From NCBI RefSeq assembly GCF_965342175.1, contig NZ_CBDRBL010000022.1, positions 1-64,000 of the forward strand: a DNA stretch of 64,000 nucleotides, given 5' to 3'. This document shows positions 52,088 through 60,939 of this stretch, one piece after another. A program made the translations under genes and the position numbers. The stretch comes from Actinacidiphila sp965342175. Its GTDB lineage: Bacteria; Actinomycetota; Actinomycetes; Streptomycetales; Streptomycetaceae. The notes beneath the pieces are model-generated. The model did not search any database, was not told where the DNA came from, and saw only the letters and a program-made list of their open reading frames with translations. Position 1 is the stretch's first letter, and the number at the start of each line of letters is the position of its first letter.

Positions 52088-53595
52088 GGGGCGGGGGCCT
52101 GCTGGTCGCCGGGACGACGTCGGACGCCGGCAAGAGCGTCGTCACTGCGGGGATCTGCCGGTGGCTGGTGCGGCAGGGCGTGTCCGTGGCGCCGTTCAAG
52201 GCGCAGAACATGTCGCTCAACTCGTACGTGACCCGCGAGGGCGCCGAGATCGGCCGGGCCCAGGCGATGCAGGCCCAGGCGGCGCGCGTGGAGCCCTCGG
52301 CCCTGATGAACCCGGTGCTGCTCAAGCCCGGCGGGGACCGGACGAGCCAGGTCGTCCTGCTGGGCCGCCCCGTGGGCGAGATGAGCGCGCGCGGCTACCA
52401 CAACGGGAGCCGCGCGGAACTGCTGCGCACCGTCACGGACTGCCTGGAGGAGCTGCGCGGCCGGCACGACGCGGTGATCTGCGAGGGCGCCGGCAGTCCG
52501 GCCGAGATCAACCTGCGGCAGGGCGACATCGTCAACATGGGCCTGGCGCGGGCCGCCCGGCTCCCGGTGGTCGTGGTCGGCGACATCGACCGGGGCGGGG
52601 TCTTCGCCTCCTTCTTCGGGACGACGGCGCTGCTCGCGCCCGAGGACCAGGAGCTGGTCTGCGGCTACCTGGTCAACAAGTTCCGCGGCGACGTGTCCCT
52701 GCTGGAGCCGGGGCTCGAGATGCTGCGCGCGCTGACCGGGCGGCGCTTCTACGGGGTGCTGCCGTTCCGGCACGGCCTGGGCATCGACGAGGAGGACGGG
52801 CTGCGCATCTCGCTGCGCGGCGCCGTGCGCGAGTCGGACACGGCGCCGCCGCACGGCGAGGACGTCCTGCGGGTCGCCGTGGCGGCCGTCCCGCTGATGT
52901 CGAACTTCACCGACGTGGACGCGCTCGCCGCCGAGCCCGGTGTCCTCGTCCGCTTCGCCGACCGGCCGGAGGAGCTCGCCGACGCCGACCTCGTGGTGCT
53001 GCCCGGCACCCGGGGCACGGTCCGCGCATTGGAGTGGCTGCGGCAGCGCGGCCTGGCCGACGCGATCCTCCGCCGGGCCGCCAAGGGCCGCCCGGTGCTG
53101 GGCGTGTGCGGGGGCTTCCAAATGCTGGCCGAGACGATCGAGGACGACGTCGAGTCGCGGGCGGGCACGGTCCCCGGGCTCGGGCTGCTGCCGGTGCGGG
53201 TCCGCTTCGCCGCGGAGAAGACCCTGGCCCGACCTTCCGGAAAGGCGTACGGCGAACCCGTCGAGGGGTACGAGATCCACCACGGCGTCGCCGATGTGCG
53301 GGGCGGCGACGAGCCCTTCCTGGACGGCTGCCGCACCGGCGCGGTCTGGGGCACCCACTGGCACGGTTCCCTGGAGAGCGACGGCTTCCGCCGTGCCTTC
53401 CTGCGCCGGGTCGCGCAGGCCGCGGGACGGCGCTTCGTCCCCGCGCCCGACACCTCCTTCGGCGCGCTCCGCGAGGAGCAGCTGGACAGGCTGGGCGATC
53501 TGATCGAGGAGCACGCCGACACCGGCGCCCTGCTCCGCCTGATCGAGCAGGGCCCCCCTGCCGGGCTGCCCTTCGTCCCCCCGGGGGCACCGTGA
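52084..53595 (+). CDS. cobQ: Cobyric acid synthase
   Basis: ATP- and glutamine-dependent amidase acting on the b, d, e and g side chains of adenosylcobyrinate a,c-diamide. The 503-residue protein begins with the P-loop GTTSDAGKSVVTAGICRWL. CEGAGSPAEINL follows near residue 137. The C-terminal glutamine amidotransferase domain has the nucleophile in VLGVCGGFQMLAE near 340 and the His in EIHHGVADV. It starts inside the cobD stop codon. Its own stop overlaps the start of the 26-codon ORF that follows. Confidence 0.96.
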   Translation: MRGGGLLVAGTTSDAGKSVVTAGICRWLVRQGVSVAPFKAQNMSLNSYVTREGAEIGRAQAMQAQAARVEPSALMNPVLLKPGGDRTSQVVLLGRPVGEMSARGYHNGSRAELLRTVTDCLEELRGRHDAVICEGAGSPAEINLRQGDIVNMGLARAARLPVVVVGDIDRGGVFASFFGTTALLAPEDQELVCGYLVNKFRGDVSLLEPGLEMLRALTGRRFYGVLPFRHGLGIDEEDGLRISLRGAVRESDTAPPHGEDVLRVAVAAVPLMSNFTDVDALAAEPGVLVRFADRPEELADADLVVLPGTRGTVRALEWLRQRGLADAILRRAAKGRPVLGVCGGFQMLAETIEDDVESRAGTVPGLGLLPVRVRFAAEKTLARPSGKAYGEPVEGYEIHHGVADVRGGDEPFLDGCRTGAVWGTHWHGSLESDGFRRAFLRRVAQAAGRRFVPAPDTSFGALREEQLDRLGDLIEEHADTGALLRLIEQGPPAGLPFVPPGAP

Positions 53596-53672
53596 GCACC
53601 CCACCGCCGCCCCGGAGCCGGGCCGTCCGTGAGCACCGCCGCAATGTCCGTTCGACCCAGGAGGCCGCGTGA
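53592..53672 (+). CDS. 26-codon ORF between cobQ and chlD
   Basis: A tiny frame (STPPPPRSRAVREHRRNVRS and six more residues) whose GTG start overlaps the cobQ stop. Its TGA stop overlaps the chlD GTG start. GGGGG lies four bases before it. It fills exactly the place where cobN stands in S. coelicolor-like clusters. It may be a deletion scar, a translational relay for chlD, or chance. The strong chlD ribosome-binding site AGGAGG lies inside it. Confidence 0.35.
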   Translation: MSTPPPPRSRAVREHRRNVRSTQEAA

Positions 53673-55708
53673 GCACCCCTTACCCCTTCACCGCGATCGT
53701 CGGGATGGCGGACCTGCGGCTGGCGCTGCTGCTGAACGCGGTCAGCCCCGCGGTGGGCGGTGTGCTGGTGCGGGGTGAGAAGGGCACCGCCAAGTCCACC
53801 GCCGTGCGGGCGCTGTCGGCGCTGCTGCCGGCCGTCGAGGTCGTCCCCGGCTGCCGCTTCGGCTGCGACCCGGCGGCAGCGGACCCGGCGTGCCCGGACG
53901 GGCCGCACGGCCCTGACGCGGGCTCCGAGAGCCGGCCGGCGCGCATGGTGGAGTTGCCGGTCGGCGCGTCCGAGGACCGTCTCGTCGGCGCCTTGGACAT
54001 CGAACGGGCCCTGGCGGAGGGCGTGAAGGCCTTCGAGCCGGGACTGCTGGCCGACGCGCACCGCGGTGTGCTCTACGTGGACGAGGTCAACCTCCTCCAT
54101 GACCACCTGGTGGACCTGCTGCTGGACGCGGCGGCCATGGGCGCCTCCTACGTGGAGCGGGAGGGCGTGTCGGTGCGTCACGCCGCGCGCTTCCTGCTCG
54201 TCGGCACCATGAACCCCGAGGAGGGCGAGCTGCGGCCGCAGTTGCTGGACCGCTTCGGCCTCACGGTGGAGGTCGCGGCGTCGCGGGAGACCGACGAGCG
54301 GGTGGAGGTCGTCCGGCGGCGCCTCGCCTACGACGCGGACCCGGCCGGCTTCGCCGCCGCCTGGCAGGCGGAGGAGCGGGAGCTGCGGCAGCGCATCGCG
54401 ACGGCGCGCGCGCTGCTCCCGTCGGTCTCGCTGGGCGACGGCGCGCTCCGCCAGATCGCGGCGACGTGCGCGGCCTTCGAGGTGGACGGGATGCGCGCGG
54501 ACATCGTCATGGCGCGCACGGCGACCGCGCTCGCTGCCTGGGGCGGGAGGTCCGCGGTGACCGACGCGGACGTGCGCCGGGCGGCGCTGCTCGCGCTGCC
54601 GCACCGGCGCCGCCGCAATCCCTTCGACGCCCCGGGACTGGACGAGGACAAGCTCGACGAGACCCTGGAGCGCAACCGCGGCCGGGACGACGACCCGGAC
54701 CCGGGCCCGGACGGCGGCGGGCCTGACGGCGGTGGTCCTGGCGGCGGTGGTCCTGACGGGGGCGGTGGCGGCGGCGCCCCGGACGCCTCCCCCGACACCT
54801 CACCGGACATCGCACGGCCCCGGGAGCCCGCGGATCCCGGACCCCAGGCGGAGGGCGCGGACGCCGCACCCGGCGCAGGGGACCGGGCCGCGGCGCCCGC
54901 GGCCGAGCCGTTCACGGCCCGCGCCCTGACCGTGCCCGGCCTCGGGGAGGGCGCGGCCGGCCGCCGCTCCCGGGCCCGCACCGCGCACGGCAGGACGACC
55001 GGCGCCCGGCGCCCCCGAGGCGCCCTGTCCAAGCTCCATCTGGCGGCCACCGTGCACGCCGCGGCCCCGCACCAGCGGGCGCGGGGGCGCGGCGGCCCGG
55101 GCCTGGTGATCCGCCGGGACGACCTGCGCGAGGCGGTCCGCGAGGGCCGCGAGGGCAACCTCGTGCTCTTCGTCGTCGACGCCTCGGGATCGATGGCCGC
55201 CCGGCAGCGAATGAGCGCGGTCAAGGGCGCGGTGCTGTCGCTGCTGCTCGACGCCTACCAGCGGCGCGACAAGGTCGGCCTGATCACCTTCCGCGGCGCG
55301 ACGGCGGAGCTGGCCCTGCCGCCGACCTCGTCGGTCGACGCGGGCGCGGCGCGCCTGGAGAAGCTGCCGACCGGCGGCCGCACCCCGCTGGCCGCCGGGC
55401 TGCTGAAGGCGCACGAGGTGCTGCGCGTGGAGCGGCTGCGGGACGCCTCGCGCCGCCCGCTGCTGGTCGTGGTCACCGACGGACGGGCGACCGGCGGCCC
55501 CGAGCCGGTCCGCACGGCCGGGCGCGCGGCGCGGCTGCTGGCGGCCGAGGGCACCGCCGCGGTGGTCGTCGACTGCGAGTCGGGGCCGGTGCGGCTGGGG
55601 CTCGCGGGCGAGCTGGCGCGCGAACTGCACGGTGCCGCCGTGACATTGGAGGAGCTGCGCGCGGACAGCGTCGCGGCACTGGTACGGGATGTACGGAGGG
55701 CCGCGTAA
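53669..55708 (+). CDS. chlD: Cobaltochelatase-type ChlI-ChlD fusion protein
   Basis: AAA+ plus von Willebrand A protein of 679 residues, thought to work with CobN in cobalt insertion. The AAA+ module (about 1-340) has Walker A RGEKGTAKST near residue 37 and Walker B VLYVDEVNLLHDHLVDLLLD near 135. A low-complexity acidic linker of about 100 residues contains Gly/Pro/Asp repeats (DGGGPDGGGPGGGG). The vWA domain has the MIDAS DASGSM near 504. The GTG follows AGGAGG. CobN itself is absent from this window. Confidence 0.92.
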   Translation: MSTPYPFTAIVGMADLRLALLLNAVSPAVGGVLVRGEKGTAKSTAVRALSALLPAVEVVPGCRFGCDPAAADPACPDGPHGPDAGSESRPARMVELPVGASEDRLVGALDIERALAEGVKAFEPGLLADAHRGVLYVDEVNLLHDHLVDLLLDAAAMGASYVEREGVSVRHAARFLLVGTMNPEEGELRPQLLDRFGLTVEVAASRETDERVEVVRRRLAYDADPAGFAAAWQAEERELRQRIATARALLPSVSLGDGALRQIAATCAAFEVDGMRADIVMARTATALAAWGGRSAVTDADVRRAALLALPHRRRRNPFDAPGLDEDKLDETLERNRGRDDDPDPGPDGGGPDGGGPGGGGPDGGGGGGAPDASPDTSPDIARPREPADPGPQAEGADAAPGAGDRAAAPAAEPFTARALTVPGLGEGAAGRRSRARTAHGRTTGARRPRGALSKLHLAATVHAAAPHQRARGRGGPGLVIRRDDLREAVREGREGNLVLFVVDASGSMAARQRMSAVKGAVLSLLLDAYQRRDKVGLITFRGATAELALPPTSSVDAGAARLEKLPTGGRTPLAAGLLKAHEVLRVERLRDASRRPLLVVVTDGRATGGPEPVRTAGRAARLLAAEGTAAVVVDCESGPVRLGLAGELARELHGAAVTLEELRADSVAALVRDVRRAA

Positions 55709-56304
55709 TGCCACAGGGACAGCCGAGCGTCGTGCCGCAGGACGGCCTCACCACCCGTCAGCGCCGCAACCGGCCGCTGGTGATGGTGCACACCGGCACC
55801 GGCAAGGGGAAGTCCACCGCCGCCTTCGGTCTGGCGCTGCGGGCCTGGAACCAGGGCTGGCCTGTCGGGGTGTTCCAGTTCGTCAAGTCCGCCAAGTGGA
55901 AGGTCGGGGAGGAACGGGCGCTGCGCGTGCTCGGTGACTCCGGCGAGGGCGGCACCGTCGCCTGGCACAAGATGGGCGAGGGCTGGTCCTGGGTGCAGCG
56001 GGACATCTCCGAGAGCGAGGAGGCCGCGCGCGAGGGCTGGGAGCAGGTCAAGCGGGACCTTGCCGCCGAGACCTACCGGCTGTACGTGTTGGACGAGTTC
56101 GCCTACCCGCTGCACTGGGGGTGGATCGACACCGGCGAGGTGGTCTCGGTGCTCCGCGACCGGCCCGGCACCCAGCACGTCGTCATCACCGGACGCAACG
56201 CGCCGGCTCCGCTGCTGGACTTCGCGGACCTGGTCACCGAGATGGGCAAGGTCAAGCACCCGATGGACGCCGGCCAGAAGGGCCAGAAGGGCATCGAGTG
56301 GTAG
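55708..56304 (+). CDS. cobO: Cob(I)yrinic acid a,c-diamide adenosyltransferase
   Basis: CobA/CobO-type corrinoid adenosyltransferase of 198 residues. The P-loop MVHTGTGKGKSTAAFGLALR lies near residue 27. Further on are FVKSAKWKVGEERAL, LYVLDEFAYPLHWGWID near 115 and the nucleotide-binding VVITGRNAPAPLLDFADLVT. It shares one base with the chlD stop codon (TAATG) and overlaps cobB by seven bases. Confidence 0.96.
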   Translation: MPQGQPSVVPQDGLTTRQRRNRPLVMVHTGTGKGKSTAAFGLALRAWNQGWPVGVFQFVKSAKWKVGEERALRVLGDSGEGGTVAWHKMGEGWSWVQRDISESEEAAREGWEQVKRDLAAETYRLYVLDEFAYPLHWGWIDTGEVVSVLRDRPGTQHVVITGRNAPAPLLDFADLVTEMGKVKHPMDAGQKGQKGIEW

Positions 56305-57659
56305 CCCGGCTCGTCGTCGCGGCCCCTGCCTCGGGGAGCGGCAAGACCACCGTCGCGACGGGGCTGATGGCGGCCTTCGCCGAGGCCGGCCTCGCGGTCT
56401 CCCCGCACAAGATGGGCCCCGACTACATCGACCCCGGCTACCACGCCCTGGCCACCGGCCGCCCGGGCCGCAACCTGGACGCGTACATGTGCGGTCCGGA
56501 GCGGATCGCACCGCTGTTCCTGCACGGCGCGCGGGGCGCGGACGTGGCTGTCGTGGAGGGCGTGATGGGGCTCTTCGACGGCGCCTCGGGGATGGGGGAA
56601 CTGGCCTCCACCGCGCATGTGGCGAAGCTGCTGCGGGCGCCGGTGGTCCTGGTGGTGGACGCCTCGTCGCAGTCCCGTTCGGTGGCGGCGCTGGTGCACG
56701 GCTTCGCCTCGTGGGACCCGCAGGTGCGGGTCGCCGGCGTCATCCTCAACAAGGTCGGCTCCGACCGGCACGAGGAGCTGCTGCGCGACGCCCTGGACGG
56801 CGCGGGCGTGCCCGTGCTGGGGGCCCTGCGGCGCGACGCGGCGGTCGGCACCCCGTCCCGTCACCTGGGTCTGGTCCCGGTCGCGGAGCGGCACGCGGAC
56901 GCCGTCGAGGCCGTGCGGACGCTGGCCGCCCGGGTCCGGGCAGGCTGCGACCTGGAGGCACTGCTGGCGCTGGCGCGCAGCGCTCCCCCGCTCGCGGACG
57001 GGCCCTGGGACCCGGAGGAGGCGGCGGCCGGGGCTGCGCCGCCGGGCGCCCGGCCGGTGGTCGCGGTGGCGGGCGGGGCGGCGTTCACCTTCTCCTACAC
57101 CGAACACGTCGAACTCCTCTCCTCGGCGGGGGCGGAGGTCGTCACCTTCGACCCGCTGCACGACGAGCGGCTGCCGGACGGAGCGTCGGGACTGGTCATA
57201 GGCGGCGGCTTCCCCGAGATGTACGCCCCCGAGCTGTCCGCCAACGCGCCGCTGCGCGAGGCTGTCGCCGCCTTCGCCGGGCCGGTGACCGCGGAGTGCG
57301 CGGGGCTGCTCTACCTCGGGCGGGAACTGGACGGACGTCCCATGTGCGGGGTGCTGGACACCACGGCCCGCATGGCGGACCGGTTGACCCTGGGCTACCG
57401 CGAGGCGGTCGCGATCGCCGACAACGCGCTGGCGGCCGCCGGGACCCGGGTGCGCGGCCACGAGTTCCACCGCACCGTCGTGGAGCCCGCCGCCGGGGCC
57501 ACGCCGGCCTGGGGCGTCATCCGGCCGGAGCGGCGGGTGGAGGGTTTCGTGCAGGACGGCGTCCACGCGTCGTACCTGCACGTCCACTGGGCGGCCGAAC
57601 CCGCACTGGCGCGGCGGTTCGTCGCTTCCTGCGCGGCCGGCGCGGGCGCGGCCCCGTGA
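56298..57659 (+). CDS. cobB: Cobyrinate a,c-diamide synthase
   Basis: Amidates the a and c side chains of (hydrogeno)cobyrinic acid using ATP and glutamine. The 453-residue protein has the P-loop AAPASGSGKTTVATGLMAAF at its start, GPDYIDPGYHALATGRPGRN near residue 38 and VVEGVMGLFDGASGMGE near 86. The glutaminase domain has the nucleophile Cys in VTAECAGLLYLG and the His in VRGHEFHRTV. The GTG start lies inside cobO, and the TGA stop overlaps the start of cobE. Confidence 0.95.
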   Translation: MVARLVVAAPASGSGKTTVATGLMAAFAEAGLAVSPHKMGPDYIDPGYHALATGRPGRNLDAYMCGPERIAPLFLHGARGADVAVVEGVMGLFDGASGMGELASTAHVAKLLRAPVVLVVDASSQSRSVAALVHGFASWDPQVRVAGVILNKVGSDRHEELLRDALDGAGVPVLGALRRDAAVGTPSRHLGLVPVAERHADAVEAVRTLAARVRAGCDLEALLALARSAPPLADGPWDPEEAAAGAAPPGARPVVAVAGGAAFTFSYTEHVELLSSAGAEVVTFDPLHDERLPDGASGLVIGGGFPEMYAPELSANAPLREAVAAFAGPVTAECAGLLYLGRELDGRPMCGVLDTTARMADRLTLGYREAVAIADNALAAAGTRVRGHEFHRTVVEPAAGATPAWGVIRPERRVEGFVQDGVHASYLHVHWAAEPALARRFVASCAAGAGAAP

Positions 57660-58111
57660 GGGTCGTCGTCGGCGTCGGGGCGGGCCGCGGTGTGGCGGCG
57701 GCCGATGTGCTCGCGCTCCTCGGGTCGGTGCTCGACGAGGCCGGGGTACCGCGGTCCTGCGTCACGGCGCTGGCGAGCGTGGACGCCAAGGCGGGTGAGC
57801 CCGGCCTCCTCGAGGCGGCGGCGCGGCTGGGCGTCCCCCTGGTGACGTTCGACGCGTCCGCGCTGGCCGCGGTCGACGTGCCGAGTCCCTCGTCTGCGTC
57901 GCTGGCCGCGGTCGGCACGCCCTCCGTGGCGGAGGCGGCGGCGCTGGCCGCGACGGACGGCGGCGAACTGCTGGTGCCGAAGCGGACGTCCGGGCCCGGG
58001 GATGGCGCGGCGCGGGCGACGGCGGCGGTGGCGCGGCACCGCACGCCCGAACCCGGCGTACGCGGCGCACACGGCATGGACGGCACGACGCAGGAGACGG
58101 CACCATGCTGA
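57656..58111 (+). CDS. cobE: CobE/CbiG C-terminal domain protein
   Basis: A 151-residue protein with the CobE/CbiG-C fold: VVVGVGAGRGVAAADVLALL at the N-terminus, LASVDAKAGEPGLLEAAARL near residue 40, and VGTPSVAEAAALAATDGGEL near 83. Aerobic-pathway CobE has a poorly defined role in corrin-ring synthesis. The last 45 residues are disordered and Arg/Gly-rich. It overlaps both neighbours, so the operon is translationally chained. Confidence 0.85.
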   Translation: MRVVVGVGAGRGVAAADVLALLGSVLDEAGVPRSCVTALASVDAKAGEPGLLEAAARLGVPLVTFDASALAAVDVPSPSSASLAAVGTPSVAEAAALAATDGGELLVPKRTSGPGDGAARATAAVARHRTPEPGVRGAHGMDGTTQETAPC

Positions 58112-59586
58112 GACCCCCACTCCCGCCCCCGGACGCACTCGAGCGGCGCGTCGACGCCGCGCTGGGCGGCGGCCCCGGCACACCGGCCGACCGGGCGGCG
58201 ACCATGGTGCTGCTGGTCGGCGCCGGCTCGCCCGAGGCCGCGGACAACGCCGAAGTGGCCCGTATCGCACGGCTGCTGTGGGAGGGCGGCGGCTACGCGG
58301 GCGTGGAGGCGGCCTTCCTGACGACGGCGGCGCCGGACGTGCCTGCGGGCCTGGAACGCTGCGCGCGGCTCGGCGGCCGCCGGATCGTCGTGCTCACCTG
58401 CTTCCCCGCGGACGCAGGGGCCGAGGAGCAGACCTCGCGGCTGGTGGAGGACTGGGCGGGCGCCCGTCTTGAGGTCGAGGTACGGCACGCGCCGCCCGCC
58501 GGCGGCGAGAATCACGGCAGGCCCGCAGGCCCGGTGCCGGCCGATCACGCCGACGACCACGACCTACGGCACCATGGCGACGCCGAGGTCCGGGACGGCG
58601 GCGTCGGCCTCACCGACCTGGCCGTCAACGTGCGTGCCGGCACGCCCCCGCCGTGGCTCAAGCGACGCCTCGCCGCCACCCTCGACGGACTGGCCGGTTA
58701 CCCCGACGACCGCGCCGCACACCGAGCGGTCGCCGCCCGCCATGGCCGCCGGGTGGATGAGGTGCTGCTCACGGCGGGTGCCGCGGAGGCGTTCGTCCTG
58801 CTGGCCCGCACCACCCGGGCCCGGCACGCGGTCGTCGTGCACCCGCAGTTCACCGAGCCCGAGGCGGCACTGCGCGACGCCGGGCATCCTGTCCACCGCG
58901 TCCTGCTGCGAGCGGAGGACGGCTTCCGACTCGACCCGGCTGCGGTCCCCGACGACGCCGATCTGGTGGTCGTCGGCAATCCGACCAACCCCACCTCGGT
59001 ACTGCATCCCGCGGCGGACCTCGCCCGCCTGGCCAGGCCGGGCCGCACCCTCGTCGTCGACGAGGCGTTCATGGACGCGGTCCCCGGTGAACCCGAGAGT
59101 CTCGCCGCCCGCCGCGACCTTCCCGGTCTGGTGGTGCTGCGCAGCCTCACCAAGACCTGGGGGCTGGCCGGCCTGCGCGTCGGCTATGTCCTCGGGGACC
59201 GCGAACGGGTGGCGGCGCTGCGCCGCGCACAGCCCCTGTGGGCGGTCTCGACGCCCGGCCTCGCCGCAGCCGAGGCCTGCTGCGCTCCCGCGGCCCTCGC
59301 GGAGGCGGCGGAGGCGGCCCGCCGTGTCGCCGCCCACCGCGACCACCTGCTGCGCCGGCTCGCCAAGTTCGACGGCATCGAGGTCGCGGGCCCCGCACAG
59401 GGTCCCTTCGTACTGCTGCGCCTCCCCGAGGCGGCCTGCGTCCGCGACCGCCTGCGGGACCTCGGTTTCGCCGTCCGTCGCGCCGACACCTTCCCCGGTC
59501 TGTCCCCCGACTGGCTCCGCCTCGCCGTCCGGGATCCCGCCACGACCGACCGCTTCGCGACCGCCCTGTCGAAGGCGCTGTCGTAG
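58105..59586 (+). CDS. cobC: Half-CbiX fused to CobC-type PLP enzyme
   Basis: A 493-residue fusion. Residues about 1-130 (ALERRVDAALGG, then NAEVARIARLLWEGGGYAGV and APDVPAGLERCARLGGRRIV) match the C-terminal half of a sirohydrochlorin chelatase CbiX. The catalytic N-terminal half is missing. A His/Asp-rich linker follows. From about 165 a class I/II aminotransferase-fold domain continues, with the PLP lysine at K350 in SLTKTWGLAGLRVGY. This matches CobC/CobD-type threonine-phosphate decarboxylase (Rv2231c-like), which makes aminopropanol phosphate. The ATG overlaps the cobE stop. Confidence 0.88.
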   Translation: MLRPPLPPPDALERRVDAALGGGPGTPADRAATMVLLVGAGSPEAADNAEVARIARLLWEGGGYAGVEAAFLTTAAPDVPAGLERCARLGGRRIVVLTCFPADAGAEEQTSRLVEDWAGARLEVEVRHAPPAGGENHGRPAGPVPADHADDHDLRHHGDAEVRDGGVGLTDLAVNVRAGTPPPWLKRRLAATLDGLAGYPDDRAAHRAVAARHGRRVDEVLLTAGAAEAFVLLARTTRARHAVVVHPQFTEPEAALRDAGHPVHRVLLRAEDGFRLDPAAVPDDADLVVVGNPTNPTSVLHPAADLARLARPGRTLVVDEAFMDAVPGEPESLAARRDLPGLVVLRSLTKTWGLAGLRVGYVLGDRERVAALRRAQPLWAVSTPGLAAAEACCAPAALAEAAEAARRVAAHRDHLLRRLAKFDGIEVAGPAQGPFVLLRLPEAACVRDRLRDLGFAVRRADTFPGLSPDWLRLAVRDPATTDRFATALSKALS

Positions 59587-59614
59587 GCATTGTCGTAGGC
59601 ATTGTCGTAGGCGC
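59567..59614 (+). repeat. Four 12-bp tandem repeats across the cobC stop codon
   Basis: Units TGTCGAAGGCGC, TGTCGTAGGCAT, TGTCGTAGGCAT and TGTCGTAGGCGC follow each other without gaps. The first encodes the end of CobC. Each of the next three supplies an in-frame TAG. Confidence 0.9.
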
Positions 59615-59756
59615 TGGTAAGCCCGGCCGGTCGAGGCCCGAGCACGCCGTCGTGCCGTCGGCGGCGTCGGTGGCATCGGTGCCCTCGCCGGTCGTCCTGG
59701 GCGCCGCCCGCTCTCGTGGGCCGGCTCCGCCAGGCGCGTCCTGACGACCGGTCAGC

Positions 59757-59796
59757 ACGTGGAGGGCGACTCCGGACACTTGGCCGCCCTCCACGT
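59757..59796. terminator. Bidirectional terminator after the cobalamin operon
   Basis: ACGTGGAGGGCG and CGCCCTCCACGT pair perfectly over 12 bp with a 16-base loop, between the convergent cobC and LAETG-protein genes. Confidence 0.85.
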
Positions 59797-59832
59797 CCCC
59801 CTGACCCCGCCGCCGGGGGTCGCCCGGATTCG

Positions 59833-60939
59833 TCAGTCCCGGGTGCTCTCGGCCGCCGCCTTGCGACGGGTCGCGCGGACCGCGAGGAAGCCCGCGGCGA
59901 GCAGCAGCACCGAACCGCCCGCGAGATACGGGGTCATGGAGCTGCTGCCGGTCTCGGCGAGGTCGCCTGCGGTCGCGGGCGCGGCCTGCGGGGACTGGTC
60001 GGCGCGCGCGGACTCCGACGGCGCGGGCGACTCCGAGGGCTCGGTGGACGGCGAGGGCTGCTCGGACCCGCCGCCCGTCTGCGGCTCCTGACCGCTGCCG
60101 CCGCTGCCGGATCCGCCACCGCTGCTGCCGCCGTTGTCGCCGCCACCATGGTCGCCACCGCCACCGCCGTGCCCGCCCCGGCGGGGCGTCTCGCAGGTGG
60201 CCTCGGCGAGGGTGACGGTGCCGCTCACCTCGGCGACGCCGAGCTTGAGCGGGTTCACCTCCACCGACAGTTCCAGTGCGGTGGCGGCGGCGCCGCGCGA
60301 GGTGACGGTCCTCTCGGCGAGTTCGAGGCGGACCTCGCCCACGCCGGGCACCTCCACCCGGGTCGGGCCGCCTGCCGAGACGTCGACGCGCTTGCCGAGG
60401 ACGACGACGTGGCCGGGCAGTTCGACGTCGGCGACCGGCCTGCGGCCGGCCTCGCACGTGGCGCGCGCGGAGATCAGGTCGGCCTTGATGAGCCCGAGGA
60501 GCGGCAGTCCGGGCAGATTGACGCGCGCCTTGACGAGCTTGGCGAAGCCCTCCGCCTTGCGGCGGTCGGCGGTGGCCCGGGCGGTGGCGACCTCGGCGCG
60601 CAGGACGCTGAACGGCCTGCCATGGTCGACCCCGTCGAGGGTGGCGGTGAGCGCGGTCTCGTCGGCGCTCGCCGGTGCGTGCACCTCGTTGAGCGTCAGG
60701 GTCAGCGGCACGTCGACGGACTTGCGGAGCAGCGAGACATCCAGGTCGGTGCGCAGGACGACCGCACCGGCCTTGCCGGACGAGCTGTTGGTCCCCCCGG
60801 TCGCGGCGGCCGGGGACGCGGGCCCCAGCGCGAGGGCGCCAGCCGCCATCGCGACGGCGGCTCCCAGCGCGGCGGCGGGACGGCGCGCGGGCATGCTGAA
60901 GGGAGAGCTGGACAAGTGGAAAACCCCCAAAATGGTCAT
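59833..60939 (-). CDS. SCO1860-family LAETG-anchored surface protein
   Basis: Sortase substrate of 368 residues. An N-terminal signal peptide (about 16-47, RRPAAALGAAVAMAAGALAL) precedes a beta-rich domain (about 55-235) with two cysteines (SARATCEAG, AEATCETP). A Gly/His/Ser-rich repeat region (about 240-300, HGGGGGDHGGGDNGGSSGGG) follows. The C-terminal sorting signal is LAETG at 327-331, a hydrophobic helix and a basic tail. A class E-type sortase would fix it to the cell wall. The start could be the ATG at 60939 or at 60894. Function unknown. Confidence 0.9.
   Translation of the reverse strand: MTILGVFHLSSSPFSMPARRPAAALGAAVAMAAGALALGPASPAAATGGTNSSSGKAGAVVLRTDLDVSLLRKSVDVPLTLTLNEVHAPASADETALTATLDGVDHGRPFSVLRAEVATARATADRRKAEGFAKLVKARVNLPGLPLLGLIKADLISARATCEAGRRPVADVELPGHVVVLGKRVDVSAGGPTRVEVPGVGEVRLELAERTVTSRGAAATALELSVEVNPLKLGVAEVSGTVTLAEATCETPRRGGHGGGGGDHGGGDNGGSSGGGSGSGGSGQEPQTGGGSEQPSPSTEPSESPAPSESARADQSPQAAPATAGDLAETGSSSMTPYLAGGSVLLLAAGFLAVRATRRKAAAESTRD

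Noticed and set aside
54714..54778. GGCGGTGGTCC-type repeats in chlD as an independent repeat element
   Set aside because: They encode the Gly/Asp/Pro linker of ChlD, in frame with conserved domains on both sides, so this is ordinary low-complexity coding sequence.
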